Assembly (NCBI RefSeq): GCF_015864955.1 | Contig: NZ_JADYWE010000001.1 | Coordinates: 1,612,001 to 1,676,000 of the forward strand | Direction of reading: 5' to 3' | Source of the DNA: Salinibacterium sp. NK8237 | GTDB lineage: Bacteria; Actinomycetota; Actinomycetes; Actinomycetales; Microbacteriaceae | Length of the DNA: 64,000 bases | Notes under the pieces: generated by a model | Database searches by the model: none | What the model saw: only the letters and a program-made list of their open reading frames with translations | Told to the model about the DNA's origin: nothing | Shown here: positions 42,614 to 49,965 of the stretch, piece by piece | Layout of the letters: each line of letters starts with the position of its first letter | How positions within the stretch are numbered: position 1 is the first letter of the stretch | Program-made: the position numbers and the translations under genes

Positions 42614-43750
42614 ATGTCTGAGCACCTGTTCGCCACTCTGCGACGTTGGCCCGACGTGGAAGCCCCCAATCTTTTTGCGGTGGATGCCAGCGATCGCCTC
42701 ATTCTCGATGAGGCTGCTTCGCAGTTGGCCGATACCCAGCCGGGCGAGCTGGTGGTGATGGGCGACAACTATGGGGCGCTCACCCTCGGGGCGGCCACCT
42801 TGCACGACTGCCGCGGCATCCGCGTGTTTCAGGATTCTCTGGTGTCGGAGCTTGCTCTGGCCGAGAACGCCGGCGACCTTGCCCCGCACTACAGCTCGCA
42901 CGCTTTGGGTGCCGAGTTGCTCGAGGGCGCACGGCTGGTGTTGATGCAGTTGCCGCGCAGCCTGGCCGAGTTGGATGAATGGGCCCAAGCCATCGCCCGC
43001 TTCGCGTCGCCTGACGTAACCGTGATTTCGGGTGGCCGCATTAAGCACATGACGTTGGCGATGAATGAGGTGCTCGGTCGCTCGTTCGATGATGTGAACG
43101 CGGGCCGTGGGCGTCAGAAGTCACGCACGCTCACCTCGTTGGGCGCAAAGCGCGACGCCGTAGAAGCTCGCTACCCGGTCACGTCGGTGTTGCGCGAACC
43201 AGAACTTCCCGTCGATGAGCTAACAGTCAGCGCCCACGGTGGAGCTTTCGCCGGTGCCGCCCTCGACATGGGCACGCGATTCTTGTTGACGTTCTTGCCC
43301 GAAATGAAACCGGATGCCGCCACCGCCGTTGACCTCGGCAGCGGCACCGGCGTGCTCGCCGTTTCGCTCGCTCTCGCCCGCCCCGACCTGCACGTGGTTG
43401 CCGTTGATCAGTCCAGTGCCGCCGTGGCATCGACCCGCGAAACGGCCGACGCGAACGGTGTCGGAGCGCGAGTTGAGGCAGCGCGCGAAGATGCCCTCAC
43501 CGAACGGCCGACGGCCAGTGCTGATCTGATTGTGTGCAATCCGCCCTTCCACACCGGCGCGACAGTGCATGCCGGCGTTGCTTTGCGGATGCTGGCTGAC
43601 GCCCGCCGCGTGCTCAAACCCGGCGGAGAACTGTGGGTCGTCTTCAACACCCACCTCGGGTATCGCGACTACCTGAACCGCACCGTCGGCCCCACCCGCC
43701 AGGCCGGGCGCAACAGCAAGTTCACGGTGACGGTGTCGGTGCGGGCGTAG
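42614..43750 (+). CDS. RsmC/RlmG-type class I methyltransferase
   Basis: 378-residue S-adenosylmethionine-dependent methyltransferase. The C-terminal half has motif I A-V-D-L-G-S-G-T-G-V-L-A and the catalytic N-P-P-F-H-T-G (Asn309). That motif is shared by RsmC and RlmG, which methylate the N2 of specific guanines in 16S or 23S rRNA. The N-terminal half is the degenerate, substrate-recognising methyltransferase domain typical of that group. I chose the ATG at 42614 (M-S-E-H-L-F); an upstream GTG at 42539 would add an Arg-rich stretch without family character. The rRNA target cannot be told from sequence. Confidence 0.82.
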   Translation: MSEHLFATLRRWPDVEAPNLFAVDASDRLILDEAASQLADTQPGELVVMGDNYGALTLGAATLHDCRGIRVFQDSLVSELALAENAGDLAPHYSSHALGAELLEGARLVLMQLPRSLAELDEWAQAIARFASPDVTVISGGRIKHMTLAMNEVLGRSFDDVNAGRGRQKSRTLTSLGAKRDAVEARYPVTSVLREPELPVDELTVSAHGGAFAGAALDMGTRFLLTFLPEMKPDAATAVDLGSGTGVLAVSLALARPDLHVVAVDQSSAAVASTRETADANGVGARVEAAREDALTERPTASADLIVCNPPFHTGATVHAGVALRMLADARRVLKPGGELWVVFNTHLGYRDYLNRTVGPTRQAGRNSKFTVTVSVRA

Positions 43751-43769
43751 CTCGTGCGCGGATGGACCG

Positions 43770-44231
43770 CTACGCGACTCCAGTCGCTGCCCACTTCTCC
43801 ATCTGTTCGCGGAGGTGGTTCGGCGTGAGCATGAATTTGGGCTCAAGCTCTTCCCAACCAGGTTTTTTTGCGCGCCGGCTATACGCTGCGTGATCCGCTC
43901 CCATCTGGAGCTGCTCGTCGAGGGGCTCGCCCTCAGCACCCATGAGACTGAGGTGGTAGATCCACACCTGACCATCCGCTTCGGTGCTCTTGAACGTCGC
44001 CTCGAAGATCTGGCGCTCCGCTGAGACAGCGGCTTCGTGCTCGTCATAGCGATCGTTGAGCACCTTCATCCATTCCTCAAAAACCGGCTCTTGCCCGGGA
44101 TTCAGAGGAGCACGGCTTAGCTCGAGGCGCATACCGGGCGGAACGGATGATGGCATCTGAAAGCCCTCGAAATCTCGCGGGTGCGGTGTGAACCGGGAGC
44201 CTGACGACTCAGTGTTATCTGTTCCCATCAT
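43770..44231 (-). CDS. Hypothetical protein, DUF6176/NIPSNAP-like fold
   Basis: 153-residue cytoplasmic protein. After a ~30-residue leader, the M-R-L-E-L-S-R-A-P-L-N-P-G-Q-E-P-V-F-E-E-W-M-K-V-L-N segment and the later E-R-Q-I-F-E-A-T-F and W-I-Y-H-L-S-L-M-G pattern resemble small ferredoxin-like-fold proteins of the DUF6176/NIPSNAP kind. No function is known. It overlaps the upstream two-helix membrane protein gene by four bases (ATGA) and forms an operon with it. Confidence 0.55.
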   Translation of the reverse strand: MMGTDNTESSGSRFTPHPRDFEGFQMPSSVPPGMRLELSRAPLNPGQEPVFEEWMKVLNDRYDEHEAAVSAERQIFEATFKSTEADGQVWIYHLSLMGAEGEPLDEQLQMGADHAAYSRRAKKPGWEELEPKFMLTPNHLREQMEKWAATGVA

Positions 44232-44473
44232 TCGGGACCTGTCTCTTCGTGCGGTCCAGCGTCACCCTTCCGTCGCCGCGCATTTTGAACCACGACGTAG
44301 ATCGTGAGTGACCAGATCGGAACGATCGAGATGAATCCCAACAAGTCGTTGGTGGCGCCGCCCTCAATATAGAGAATATTAAGCCCAACCAGCCACACGA
44401 TGGCCGCAACAAACCACGCCACCGCCCACCATGGCGACAAGAAGCGCCTGAGCTTTTCCCTTGCACTTGTCAT
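44228..44473 (-). CDS. Small two-helix membrane protein
   Basis: 81-residue protein starting at the ATG at 44473, chosen because GAGGGAA lies seven bases upstream; earlier in-frame starts lack a ribosome site. Two membrane helices (W-A-V-A-W-F-V-A-A-I-V-W-L-V-G-L and L-L-G-F-I-S-I-V-P-I-W-S-L-T-I-Y-V-V-V) are joined by a short loop, with charged ends. No family recognised. Its stop overlaps the start of the DUF6176-like gene. Confidence 0.6.
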   Translation of the reverse strand: MTSAREKLRRFLSPWWAVAWFVAAIVWLVGLNILYIEGGATNDLLGFISIVPIWSLTIYVVVQNARRRKGDAGPHEETGPE

Positions 44474-44612
44474 GAGTTCCCTCACTGATTGCTCATTGAA
44501 ACCGCTGTGCATTTGATAGCGGTGGCCGAACATGAGCAATTTACCACTCCGGGAGGGTGTTGTCTGCTGCATCGACACCACACATGCCGACGAGACACTA
44601 GCGTTCTTGCGA

Positions 44613-44680
44613 CTACTCCTACGAAAAAACCGAAGCGCGCGCGATCTGGTCGGGAGTTAGGGTGACGCCGGTTCGGCGCG
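44613..44680 (-). pseudogene. Remnant of a shikimate-dehydrogenase-like 3' end
   Basis: The minus strand reads T-G-V-T-L-T-P-D-Q-I-A-R-A-S-V-F-S then a stop. The intact shikimate-dehydrogenase-like protein at 49101-49913 ends T-G-V-T-L-T-P-E-Q-I-A-R-A-S-A-F-S-R-E. The DNA aligns without gaps, and the Arg codon of S-R-E has become TAG here. Only about 65 bp of the gene is left, so this is a scar of duplication or deletion. It abuts a broken acetyltransferase. Confidence 0.75.
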
Positions 44681-45090
44681 CGAGTAGCCGTCGGGCAGCG
44701 GACGCCTCGGCCTTTCGCCGTGCGCAACTACGATGGCGACGCTGCCCTTCCCATCGGCTGCTGCTGGCCGAGGTCGACGGTCGTACCGCAGGGTGGGCAT
44801 CCTTCGGCGGCGGGAGAGAGGATGGAATGACGCCTCTCGGCGAGCTCGCAGGACTGTACGTGCACCCCGACTTCTGGTCGCGAAAAATTGGACATGCACT
44901 CCTCCAATGAGTACAACAAGAACTACGCACCGAAGGTTGGCAACAGGCCTACCTATGGGTACTGAGCGGCAACAACCGAGCGATCCAGTTTTACGAGAAG
45001 CACCATTGGCACGCTGACGGCGAAGAAAAGGTTATTGACGCTGGTCGAGCTGGAACGCTTCACGAGTTGCGTCACATCCGTCAGCTTTAG
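44681..45090 (+). pseudogene. GNAT acetyltransferase remnant with in-frame stop
   Basis: Reading through one TGA at 44908-44910, the plus strand gives a GNAT core in a single frame. Before the stop: L-L-L-A-E-V-D-G-R-T-A-G-W-A-S-F, G-E-L-A-G-L-Y-V-H-P-D-F-W-S-R-K-I-G-H-A-L-L. After it: W-Q-Q-A-Y-L-W-V-L-S-G-N-N-R-A-I-Q-F-Y-E-K. The stop falls inside the acetyl-CoA helix region, and the N-terminal ~40 residues of a normal GNAT domain are missing, replaced by the shikimate-dehydrogenase remnant. The normal K-I-G-H (usually R/Q-x-x-G-x-G/A) loop is retained. Inactive as it stands. Confidence 0.75.
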
Positions 45091-45124
45091 CAAGCACCAG
45101 GTGCACCTTGGCTGCGGGGACCTC

Positions 45125-45364
45125 CTAGGGCAGCAAATCCAGCATCTGAGGCCGAGCCTTCATAGCGTGGATGATTAGCTCGTTTCCGCTGTCGAAGATG
45201 AGAACAACTGTCTCAAGGAGCCGACCTTGCGTGTCGAATCCTAAACGCAGCTGGCGCGCAGGCGAATCATCATCAAGGTCTTCGAGCCAGAGCGCCCATG
45301 TCGCAGCTTGGATTGAGTCTTCTGACCGAACGCCGTGCTTGAGCGCCGAATCGTGAACCTTCAC
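45125..45364 (-). CDS. Putative toxin of a type II toxin-antitoxin pair (BrnT-like)
   Basis: 79-residue protein beginning K-V-H-D-S-A-L-K-H-G-V-R-S-E-D, with a central beta-hairpin (R-L-R-L-G-F-D-T-Q-G-R-L-L-E-T-V-V) and ending H-A-M-K-A-R. The K-H-G-V near the start and the basic residues near the end recall BrnT-type RNase toxins, but similarity is loose. Its GTG overlaps the antitoxin stop (GTGA), the normal antitoxin-first order. An accessory RNase acting on mRNA is a guess from the fold. Confidence 0.6.
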   Translation of the reverse strand: MKVHDSALKHGVRSEDSIQAATWALWLEDLDDDSPARQLRLGFDTQGRLLETVVLIFDSGNELIIHAMKARPQMLDLLP

Positions 45365-45624
45365 GCGACGTATGAGGTGAGTGCGTCGCGGATCGCCTCC
45401 GACCGCGTCTTGTGCTCGCGTGCCGCGCGGGCATCGATCGCGGCAAGTTCATCTGGAGTGAGCCGAAGCGCCACAACCTGCGAAGGCTCGGCACCTCGCC
45501 CAGGGCGGCCACGACCGCGCTCCTTCAACTTGGCGACGTCATACCCCGCCTCTGCCTCAGCAGCCCATGCAGCTATTTGCTCCTCAGTGACGGGCACGCC
45601 GTTTACCGATTCACCTGTACTCAT
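45361..45624 (-). CDS. Ribbon-helix-helix (CopG-like) antitoxin
   Basis: 87-residue protein whose C-terminal ~40 residues form a ribbon-helix-helix: V-V-A-L-R-L-T-P-D-E-L-A-A-I-D-A-R-A-A-R-E-H-K-T-R-S-E-A-I-R-D-A-L. Residues ~30-50 are Arg/Gly-rich. In type II modules this domain binds the promoter, while another region neutralises the toxin. It is first in a two-gene operon, translationally coupled to the toxin, and would be expected to autoregulate. Confidence 0.75.
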   Translation of the reverse strand: MSTGESVNGVPVTEEQIAAWAAEAEAGYDVAKLKERGRGRPGRGAEPSQVVALRLTPDELAAIDARAAREHKTRSEAIRDALTSYVA

Positions 45625-45640
45625 ACGTTTAATGTAATAC
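45625..45640 (-). promoter_or_regulatory. Probable leaderless promoter of the toxin-antitoxin operon
   Basis: On the minus strand TACATT (45636-45631) ends six bases before the antitoxin ATG, the spacing of a -10 box for a leaderless transcript, and no ribosome site is present. The AT-rich CGTATTAC/ATTAAACG around it is an imperfect palindrome that could be the antitoxin operator. Confidence 0.5.
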
Positions 45641-45719
45641 GAAAATCAGGGTGCGGCAAGACGCTCCGCTCCGCACCTAGTCGTGCAATCTCGCCGCCCT
45701 GCTCTCTCTGCCCCCGATC

Positions 45720-46361
45720 ATGCGAACCCTCCCACCTAAGCTGAAGATCGTGATTGAGGAAGTCAGCGCTGCGTATTCACTTCGGGCACAGGAATACGTC
45801 GAGCGGTTCGGATCGATGGATGCCGTGCATCCGCAAGATCGTCAGCTGGTCGAGACGTGGGCCCGCGGCATCGAGCCCGGCAGCAGCGTCATTGATGCCG
45901 GTTGTGGTCCAGGCCAGTGGACGAACTTCCTTGCCGAGCTGGGGCTATTGGCCCACGGCATCGACCTAGTGCCCGAGTTCATCGAGTGCGCTCAGCGCAC
46001 CTACCCCGACGTGCCTTTCAGCGCTGGATCCCTCAACAATCTAAAAGTGCCAGACGGTTCCATAGCTGCAGTGCTCGCGTGGTTCTCCCTGATCCACCAC
46101 GAGCCCGTCGACATCCAGCTCCCCCTGCAAGAATTTCGGCGCGCGCTGCACCCCGGCGGCACCCTTCTTGTTGGTTTCTTCGAAGGACCCGTTGTTGAGC
46201 AGTTCGCGCACGCTGTCGCTCCCGCATTCCGGTGGTCGGAGGATGCACTCAGCGACGAGCTACGTGCGGCGGGCTTTGATGTCGCCACTTCGCAGGTCAG
46301 GCGTTCGCCGGGCGAGCGGCCGCAGGCGGCGATCGTCGCACGTGCCCGCAATGGGTGCTGA
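45720..46361 (+). CDS. Class I SAM-dependent methyltransferase
   Basis: 213-residue methyltransferase with motif I V-I-D-A-G-C-G-P-G-Q-W, an acidic residue after beta-2 (H-G-I-D-L-V), and a motif IV/V region D-G-S-I-A-A-V-L-A-W-F-S-L-I-H-H. This resembles small-molecule methyltransferases of the UbiE/Methyltransf_11 type. The substrate is unknown. It stands alone between the toxin-antitoxin pair and a convergent membrane-protein gene. The start at 45720 is the first ATG in frame; no strong ribosome site settles it. Confidence 0.75.
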   Translation: MRTLPPKLKIVIEEVSAAYSLRAQEYVERFGSMDAVHPQDRQLVETWARGIEPGSSVIDAGCGPGQWTNFLAELGLLAHGIDLVPEFIECAQRTYPDVPFSAGSLNNLKVPDGSIAAVLAWFSLIHHEPVDIQLPLQEFRRALHPGGTLLVGFFEGPVVEQFAHAVAPAFRWSEDALSDELRAAGFDVATSQVRRSPGERPQAAIVARARNGC

Positions 46362-46383
46362 CGAGGTTCCCGTAGACCCGCCG

Positions 46384-46944
46384 TCACCTTGCCGCGGGTG
46401 AACGCATCCCGCGTTCACTCACTGCTGAACTCAGCGCACGAGCACTGAGAAAAACTGCGCAGGCCAACGTCGCGATGATGAGAAGGAGAATACCCAAACC
46501 CACCAGCAGATCGGATGCTGAGCTCGCGAGAATCGGAGCCGATCCGCCGCCCTCGGGCACACAAAATAGGCCGGGTGGCACCATGCTCCGCACAATCTCT
46601 GGATCCGGGCCGAGCCCTGCCTTACCGAAAGCTTCGGCACATGCTCGCTCCACATCATCGGGGTAAACCATAAGCGTGACTCCGAACACCCACAGGGGCA
46701 GCCCCAGTGATGCGCCCAAACCGAGAATTCCTGCGCCCGTCGTGCGCGCGGTGCGAGTGCCCTCGTTGGACACGCCTGCCATCAACGCCACCGCGGCGAT
46801 CAACCACAGGGGAGGGAAGAGCGCAAGCATTACCCCATAACTGCCGATTTGAGCGACGATGAGCGCAGTCGCGAAGATAGCCGCCTCGATGCCAAGCAAT
46901 GCGAGCTGCAGCCGGGAGGTCTTCTGGGCTTTGAGTCGCGCCAT
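46384..46944 (-). CDS. Four-helix membrane protein of unknown function
   Basis: 186 residues starting at the ATG at 46944, preceded by GGAGGTG at ideal spacing (six bases); a TTG three bases earlier is unlikely. Hydrophobic segments lie at about residues 14-34, 38-58, 70-93 and 145-168. A loop between helices 3 and 4 carries two cysteines (E-R-A-C and L-F-C) that could pair outside the membrane. No family recognised. The 268 bp upstream (46945-47212) show no gene; around 47020 there is a short GCTGATC direct repeat. Confidence 0.6.
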   Translation of the reverse strand: MARLKAQKTSRLQLALLGIEAAIFATALIVAQIGSYGVMLALFPPLWLIAAVALMAGVSNEGTRTARTTGAGILGLGASLGLPLWVFGVTLMVYPDDVERACAEAFGKAGLGPDPEIVRSMVPPGLFCVPEGGGSAPILASSASDLLVGLGILLLIIATLACAVFLSARALSSAVSERGMRSPAAR

Positions 46945-47212
46945 CAATTACACCTCCGTTGCAGATCCCCATTGTGACTGCAATTTGAGCACCTGTCACC
47001 TACTAAACCGACTCATCGCTGATCGCTGATCGCTCAGAAACAGAAACGACTCATGCCCATCGCGATCTCACTCTTCGCGGTGAACCTGATGACGAGTTCG
47101 TCGGCTGTTATCTTTCCTGCACTGGAATTGGCGGGCGTCATCCCGTCCTGAATTGTGGACAAATAGCAGTCACCCGCCCGGAGAACGACGAGATTTCCTG
47201 CTTCAATAGAGC

Positions 47213-47761
47213 ATGACGATAGCTCAGGCACAAGCGGATGTTCGCCGAATCTACCGAGGCGGGTATAGCGGTCCACTCGTGTCCGCGATCCTCTGGGGCG
47301 TCGCAAACGCGGTCTACTTCCTTGTGTCACCGGGGGCTGCGATGGTCACCCTCTTTTTCGGAGGCATGCTGATTTTTCCGCTCTCCGCTGTCATCCTCAA
47401 ACTCATGCCAGGCGAGAGCGCGCTTCCGAAGGGGCATCCCTCGATTGGCCTGGCAATGCAGTCAGCCTTCACAATCCCACTGGGGCTTCTTGTCGCCATC
47501 GCCCTTGGCGCCTACGCCCCCGAATTATTCTTCCCAGCCTCGCTGATCATCGTCGGCGCCCACTACCTCACCTTCATCTCGCTGTACGGGATGAGGTCGT
47601 TCGCGGCACTTGCGGGCGCGCTCGTTCTCGTGGGAACCATCGCCCTGTTCTTCGTCCCCGCGATCGCGCCGATTAGCGGCTGGATCGGAGCGGGAGTGTT
47701 CGTTGTCTTCGTGCCCGTTCTGTATCGAGCAAGCAAACCAACCGGGCCTCGAGGCGACTAA
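47213..47761 (+). CDS. Multi-helix membrane protein (DUF7010-like)
   Basis: 182 residues with about five to six hydrophobic segments. The start M-T-I-A-Q-A-Q-A-D-V-R-R-I-Y-R-G-G-Y-S-G-P-L-V-S-A-I-L-W-G and the following L-I-F-P-L-S helix resemble the DUF7010 family of bacterial membrane proteins as I remember it. No transport or enzyme motif is visible. It is flanked by convergent genes and has no operon partner. Confidence 0.55.
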   Translation: MTIAQAQADVRRIYRGGYSGPLVSAILWGVANAVYFLVSPGAAMVTLFFGGMLIFPLSAVILKLMPGESALPKGHPSIGLAMQSAFTIPLGLLVAIALGAYAPELFFPASLIIVGAHYLTFISLYGMRSFAALAGALVLVGTIALFFVPAIAPISGWIGAGVFVVFVPVLYRASKPTGPRGD

Positions 47762-47904
47762 GCGTCGAGATCGAACGGGCGAGAGCCAGCGTCGCGGGGA
47801 ATCCGGAACAAACTCATTGAGCTCGGGGGTCACGGCCGCATCGACCCTTCACGAAAGCGGCCGGGACTGTGACATCTCACGCTCTTCGATTGGAACAATG
47901 GTGC

Positions 47905-47924
47905 GGGCCCGTCAGTCCGGGCCC
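47905..47924. terminator. Hairpin between convergent genes
   Basis: GGGCCCG (47905-47911) and CGGGCCC (47918-47924) form a perfect 7-bp stem with a 6-base loop, one base beyond the stop of the alpha/beta hydrolase on the other strand and followed on the plus strand by TCTAAT. Confidence 0.45.
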
Positions 47925-47925
47925 T

Positions 47926-48762
47926 CTAATCCTCCAGAAAAGCATCGATCGCTCGCCTGAATGCTTGGGGTTGCTCGACCCACGGATAGTGCCCGCTGCG
48001 CTCAATCACTTCGGCGACCCCAGACGGAAAAAGGTCTGCAAGGGCGACTACCGGGGCGAGGCCAGTGAGGCTGTCCTCGGCGCCGGCGAGTACAAGCACG
48101 GGCGCTGAGATATCTTCCAACCGCAGGGCAAAGTTAGTTGGCGGGCTGAAGCTGAAGTACGCTTTCGCCGCGGCCAGGCTCCAGTTGCCGATCTGGGCGT
48201 GGGCTTGTTCCTTCGCGCCCCACTGTGCGTAGCCTGCGGGCGCTGTTTGCTGCTGCCACGCGTTGTAACCGGCATCGTCCGTTACTCGTGGGCCTGCAGC
48301 TAGTGCGGCGAAAGCTGACTCAAAAACTAGGTCTCCCCGTCGTTTCTGGCTCAGAACTTCGACATCGGATGCTTCGCCGACGAGGTATGTCGCCGGCGGG
48401 GTGATCAGCACCATCCGGGAAAGAGATTTCGTGAACTGGGCGGCGTACGCAATGGCCAGCCTGGTGCCGGCGGAATGCGCCACGACAACCACGCGATCAA
48501 GACCTAGGTGCATCCGTAGGCGTTCGATGTCGTCAGCTTGATTCCAGTACGAGCCATGCTCTTCGGCCACGGGCATCCGCGAGCGACCCACACCTCTGAG
48601 ATGGGCAACGATAAGTTGGCGACTTTTACTGAGCCCGGCGAGATCGCCGAGGTAACTGGGATGGCGCGCGGCTCCCCCGGCAAGCAAAATAATCGGTTCA
48701 CCGTTGCAACCCACGACATCGTAATGAAGCGTTGTTTCATCGGAGCCTACGTAGCTTGGCAT
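47926..48762 (-). CDS. Alpha/beta hydrolase (proline-iminopeptidase-like)
   Basis: 278-residue alpha/beta hydrolase. The oxyanion region is L-L-A-G-G-A-A, the nucleophile elbow V-V-A-H-S-A-G-T-R (serine in A-H-S-A-G rather than the usual G-H-S-x-G), the acid is probably Asp in A-G-A-E-D-S-L-T-G, and the histidine is in E-R-S-G-H-Y-P-W-V-E. The H-L-R-G-V-G-R-S segment is typical of proline iminopeptidase and related hydrolases. Substrate unknown. Confidence 0.78.
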   Translation of the reverse strand: MPSYVGSDETTLHYDVVGCNGEPIILLAGGAARHPSYLGDLAGLSKSRQLIVAHLRGVGRSRMPVAEEHGSYWNQADDIERLRMHLGLDRVVVVAHSAGTRLAIAYAAQFTKSLSRMVLITPPATYLVGEASDVEVLSQKRRGDLVFESAFAALAAGPRVTDDAGYNAWQQQTAPAGYAQWGAKEQAHAQIGNWSLAAAKAYFSFSPPTNFALRLEDISAPVLVLAGAEDSLTGLAPVVALADLFPSGVAEVIERSGHYPWVEQPQAFRRAIDAFLED

Positions 48763-48817
48763 TACTTGAAACTACACGGCGCTACCGAAGGGGAGAACTA
48801 CTCTCTCGAGAACCGAA

Positions 48818-49090
48818 TCACGTCCACCACGGCAGAAATTCGACGGTGTCGTTCGCAGCACCACCCGGGCGGAAGCTGCACTCCCACCCCGGCACCGGAA
48901 CGGGCATCCACGCTACTGAGTAGCTACCGCCACCGCCCGCTGCTCCGCCCAGCTGCTGGCCGCACTCCGCAGTAGCCGCGCCATGGCGCAAAAAGTATGG
49001 CCCAAAGAGAACGACGGCGAGCGTCAGCAGGAGACCCGCCGCTGCGACAAGGACGTGCGTGCTCTTGGCACGCCGAAAGACTTGAGCCAT
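48818..49090 (-). CDS. Small membrane-anchored protein, Gly-rich
   Basis: 90 residues from the ATG at 49090; an upstream start would overlap the preceding gene. A basic start (A-Q-V-F-R-R-A-K) leads to one membrane helix (residues ~14-34). The outside part has two cysteines (E-C-G and W-E-C) and a Gly-rich stretch, ending in F-L-P-W-W-T. It lies 10 bp after the shikimate-dehydrogenase-like gene on the same strand. Function unknown. Confidence 0.55.
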   Translation of the reverse strand: MAQVFRRAKSTHVLVAAAGLLLTLAVVLFGPYFLRHGAATAECGQQLGGAAGGGGSYSVAWMPVPVPGWECSFRPGGAANDTVEFLPWWT

Positions 49091-49100
49091 ACTCGGCAGC

Positions 49101-49913
49101 TTACTCCCGCGAGAACGCCGAAGCACGCGCGATCTGCTCGGGCGTCAGCGTGACGCCGGTGTAGCGAACGAACTGCGCCGCAGCCTGGAGTGCGATGACT
49201 TCGGCGCCCGTGATGACGAGCTTTCCGGCATCCCGAGCGGCCCGAATGAGCGGTGTCTCGGCCGGGAATGCCACCACATCGAACACCGTTTGCGCGGCGC
49301 GAATGTGGTCGGGCGTGAACGCTAATTCATCGGCGGAGTCGCCTGCCATCCCGAGCGGGGTGACGTTGACGATCACCGCGTGGCCGGGCTGCGGGTCGAC
49401 GCTCACGGCGCGGTAGCCATACTTCGTGGCGAGCGCTTCGCCGGCCGCGACGTTGCGCGCGAGCACCGTCAGGTCAGCGAAACCGGCACCGTGGAAGGCG
49501 GCGACAACCGCTTTGGCCATGCCACCCGATCCGCGAACCAGCACCGACAAGCTCGGGTCGAGCTGGTGGCGGGCGATCAGATCCGCGACAGCCTCATAGT
49601 CAGTGTTGGATGCCGTGAGCACGCCGTCATTGTTCACGATCGTGTTCACCGACTCGATCGCCGCGGCGGAGTGCTCGACAACATCCACAAGCTCAAGCAC
49701 TGCCTCTTTGAACGGCATCGAAACGGAACAACCCCGGATGCCTAAGCCCCTAACGCCGGCGATGGCATCCTCAATATTGCTGGTCGTGAAGGCTTTGTAG
49801 ATGAAGTTCAGGCCGAGTTCGTCGTACAGATAGTTGTGAAATCGCGTGCCGAGGTTAGAGGGCCGGGCGGCCAGCGAAATGCACAGCGTCATGTCTTTAT
49901 TGAGGATCGGCAT
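49101..49913 (-). CDS. Shikimate dehydrogenase-like protein
   Basis: 270 residues from the ATG at 49913 (M-P-I-L-N-K-D-M-T-L-C). Substrate domain: S-M-P-F-K-E-A-V with the catalytic lysine, then N-T-I-V-N-N-D-G and N-T-D-Y. Cofactor domain: V-R-G-S-G-G-M-A-K-A. The C-terminal V-I-T-G-A-E-V-I-A-L-Q-A-A-A-Q-F replaces the G-x-x-M-L-x-x-Q-A of AroE. It resembles the HI0607/YdiB side group of shikimate dehydrogenases more than AroE itself, so the physiological substrate is open. A degraded copy of its last ~22 codons lies at 44613-44680. Confidence 0.78.
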   Translation of the reverse strand: MPILNKDMTLCISLAARPSNLGTRFHNYLYDELGLNFIYKAFTTSNIEDAIAGVRGLGIRGCSVSMPFKEAVLELVDVVEHSAAAIESVNTIVNNDGVLTASNTDYEAVADLIARHQLDPSLSVLVRGSGGMAKAVVAAFHGAGFADLTVLARNVAAGEALATKYGYRAVSVDPQPGHAVIVNVTPLGMAGDSADELAFTPDHIRAAQTVFDVVAFPAETPLIRAARDAGKLVITGAEVIALQAAAQFVRYTGVTLTPEQIARASAFSRE

Positions 49914-49965
49914 TGACCCATTATGGTCGCGCAGCAGGCCGTGAGCCGGAACCGAGGCCGCCGCG

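Noticed and set aside
44908..44910. TGA as a recoded selenocysteine codon in the acetyltransferase
   Set aside because: No selenocysteine-insertion hairpin is apparent, GNAT enzymes do not use selenocysteine, and the N-terminus is already missing, so decay is the simpler reading.
47034..47330. Minus-strand reading frame of 98 codons upstream of the DUF7010-like gene
   Set aside because: It overlaps the start of a well-supported plus-strand membrane protein, has Arg-rich shadow composition and no ribosome site or family pattern.
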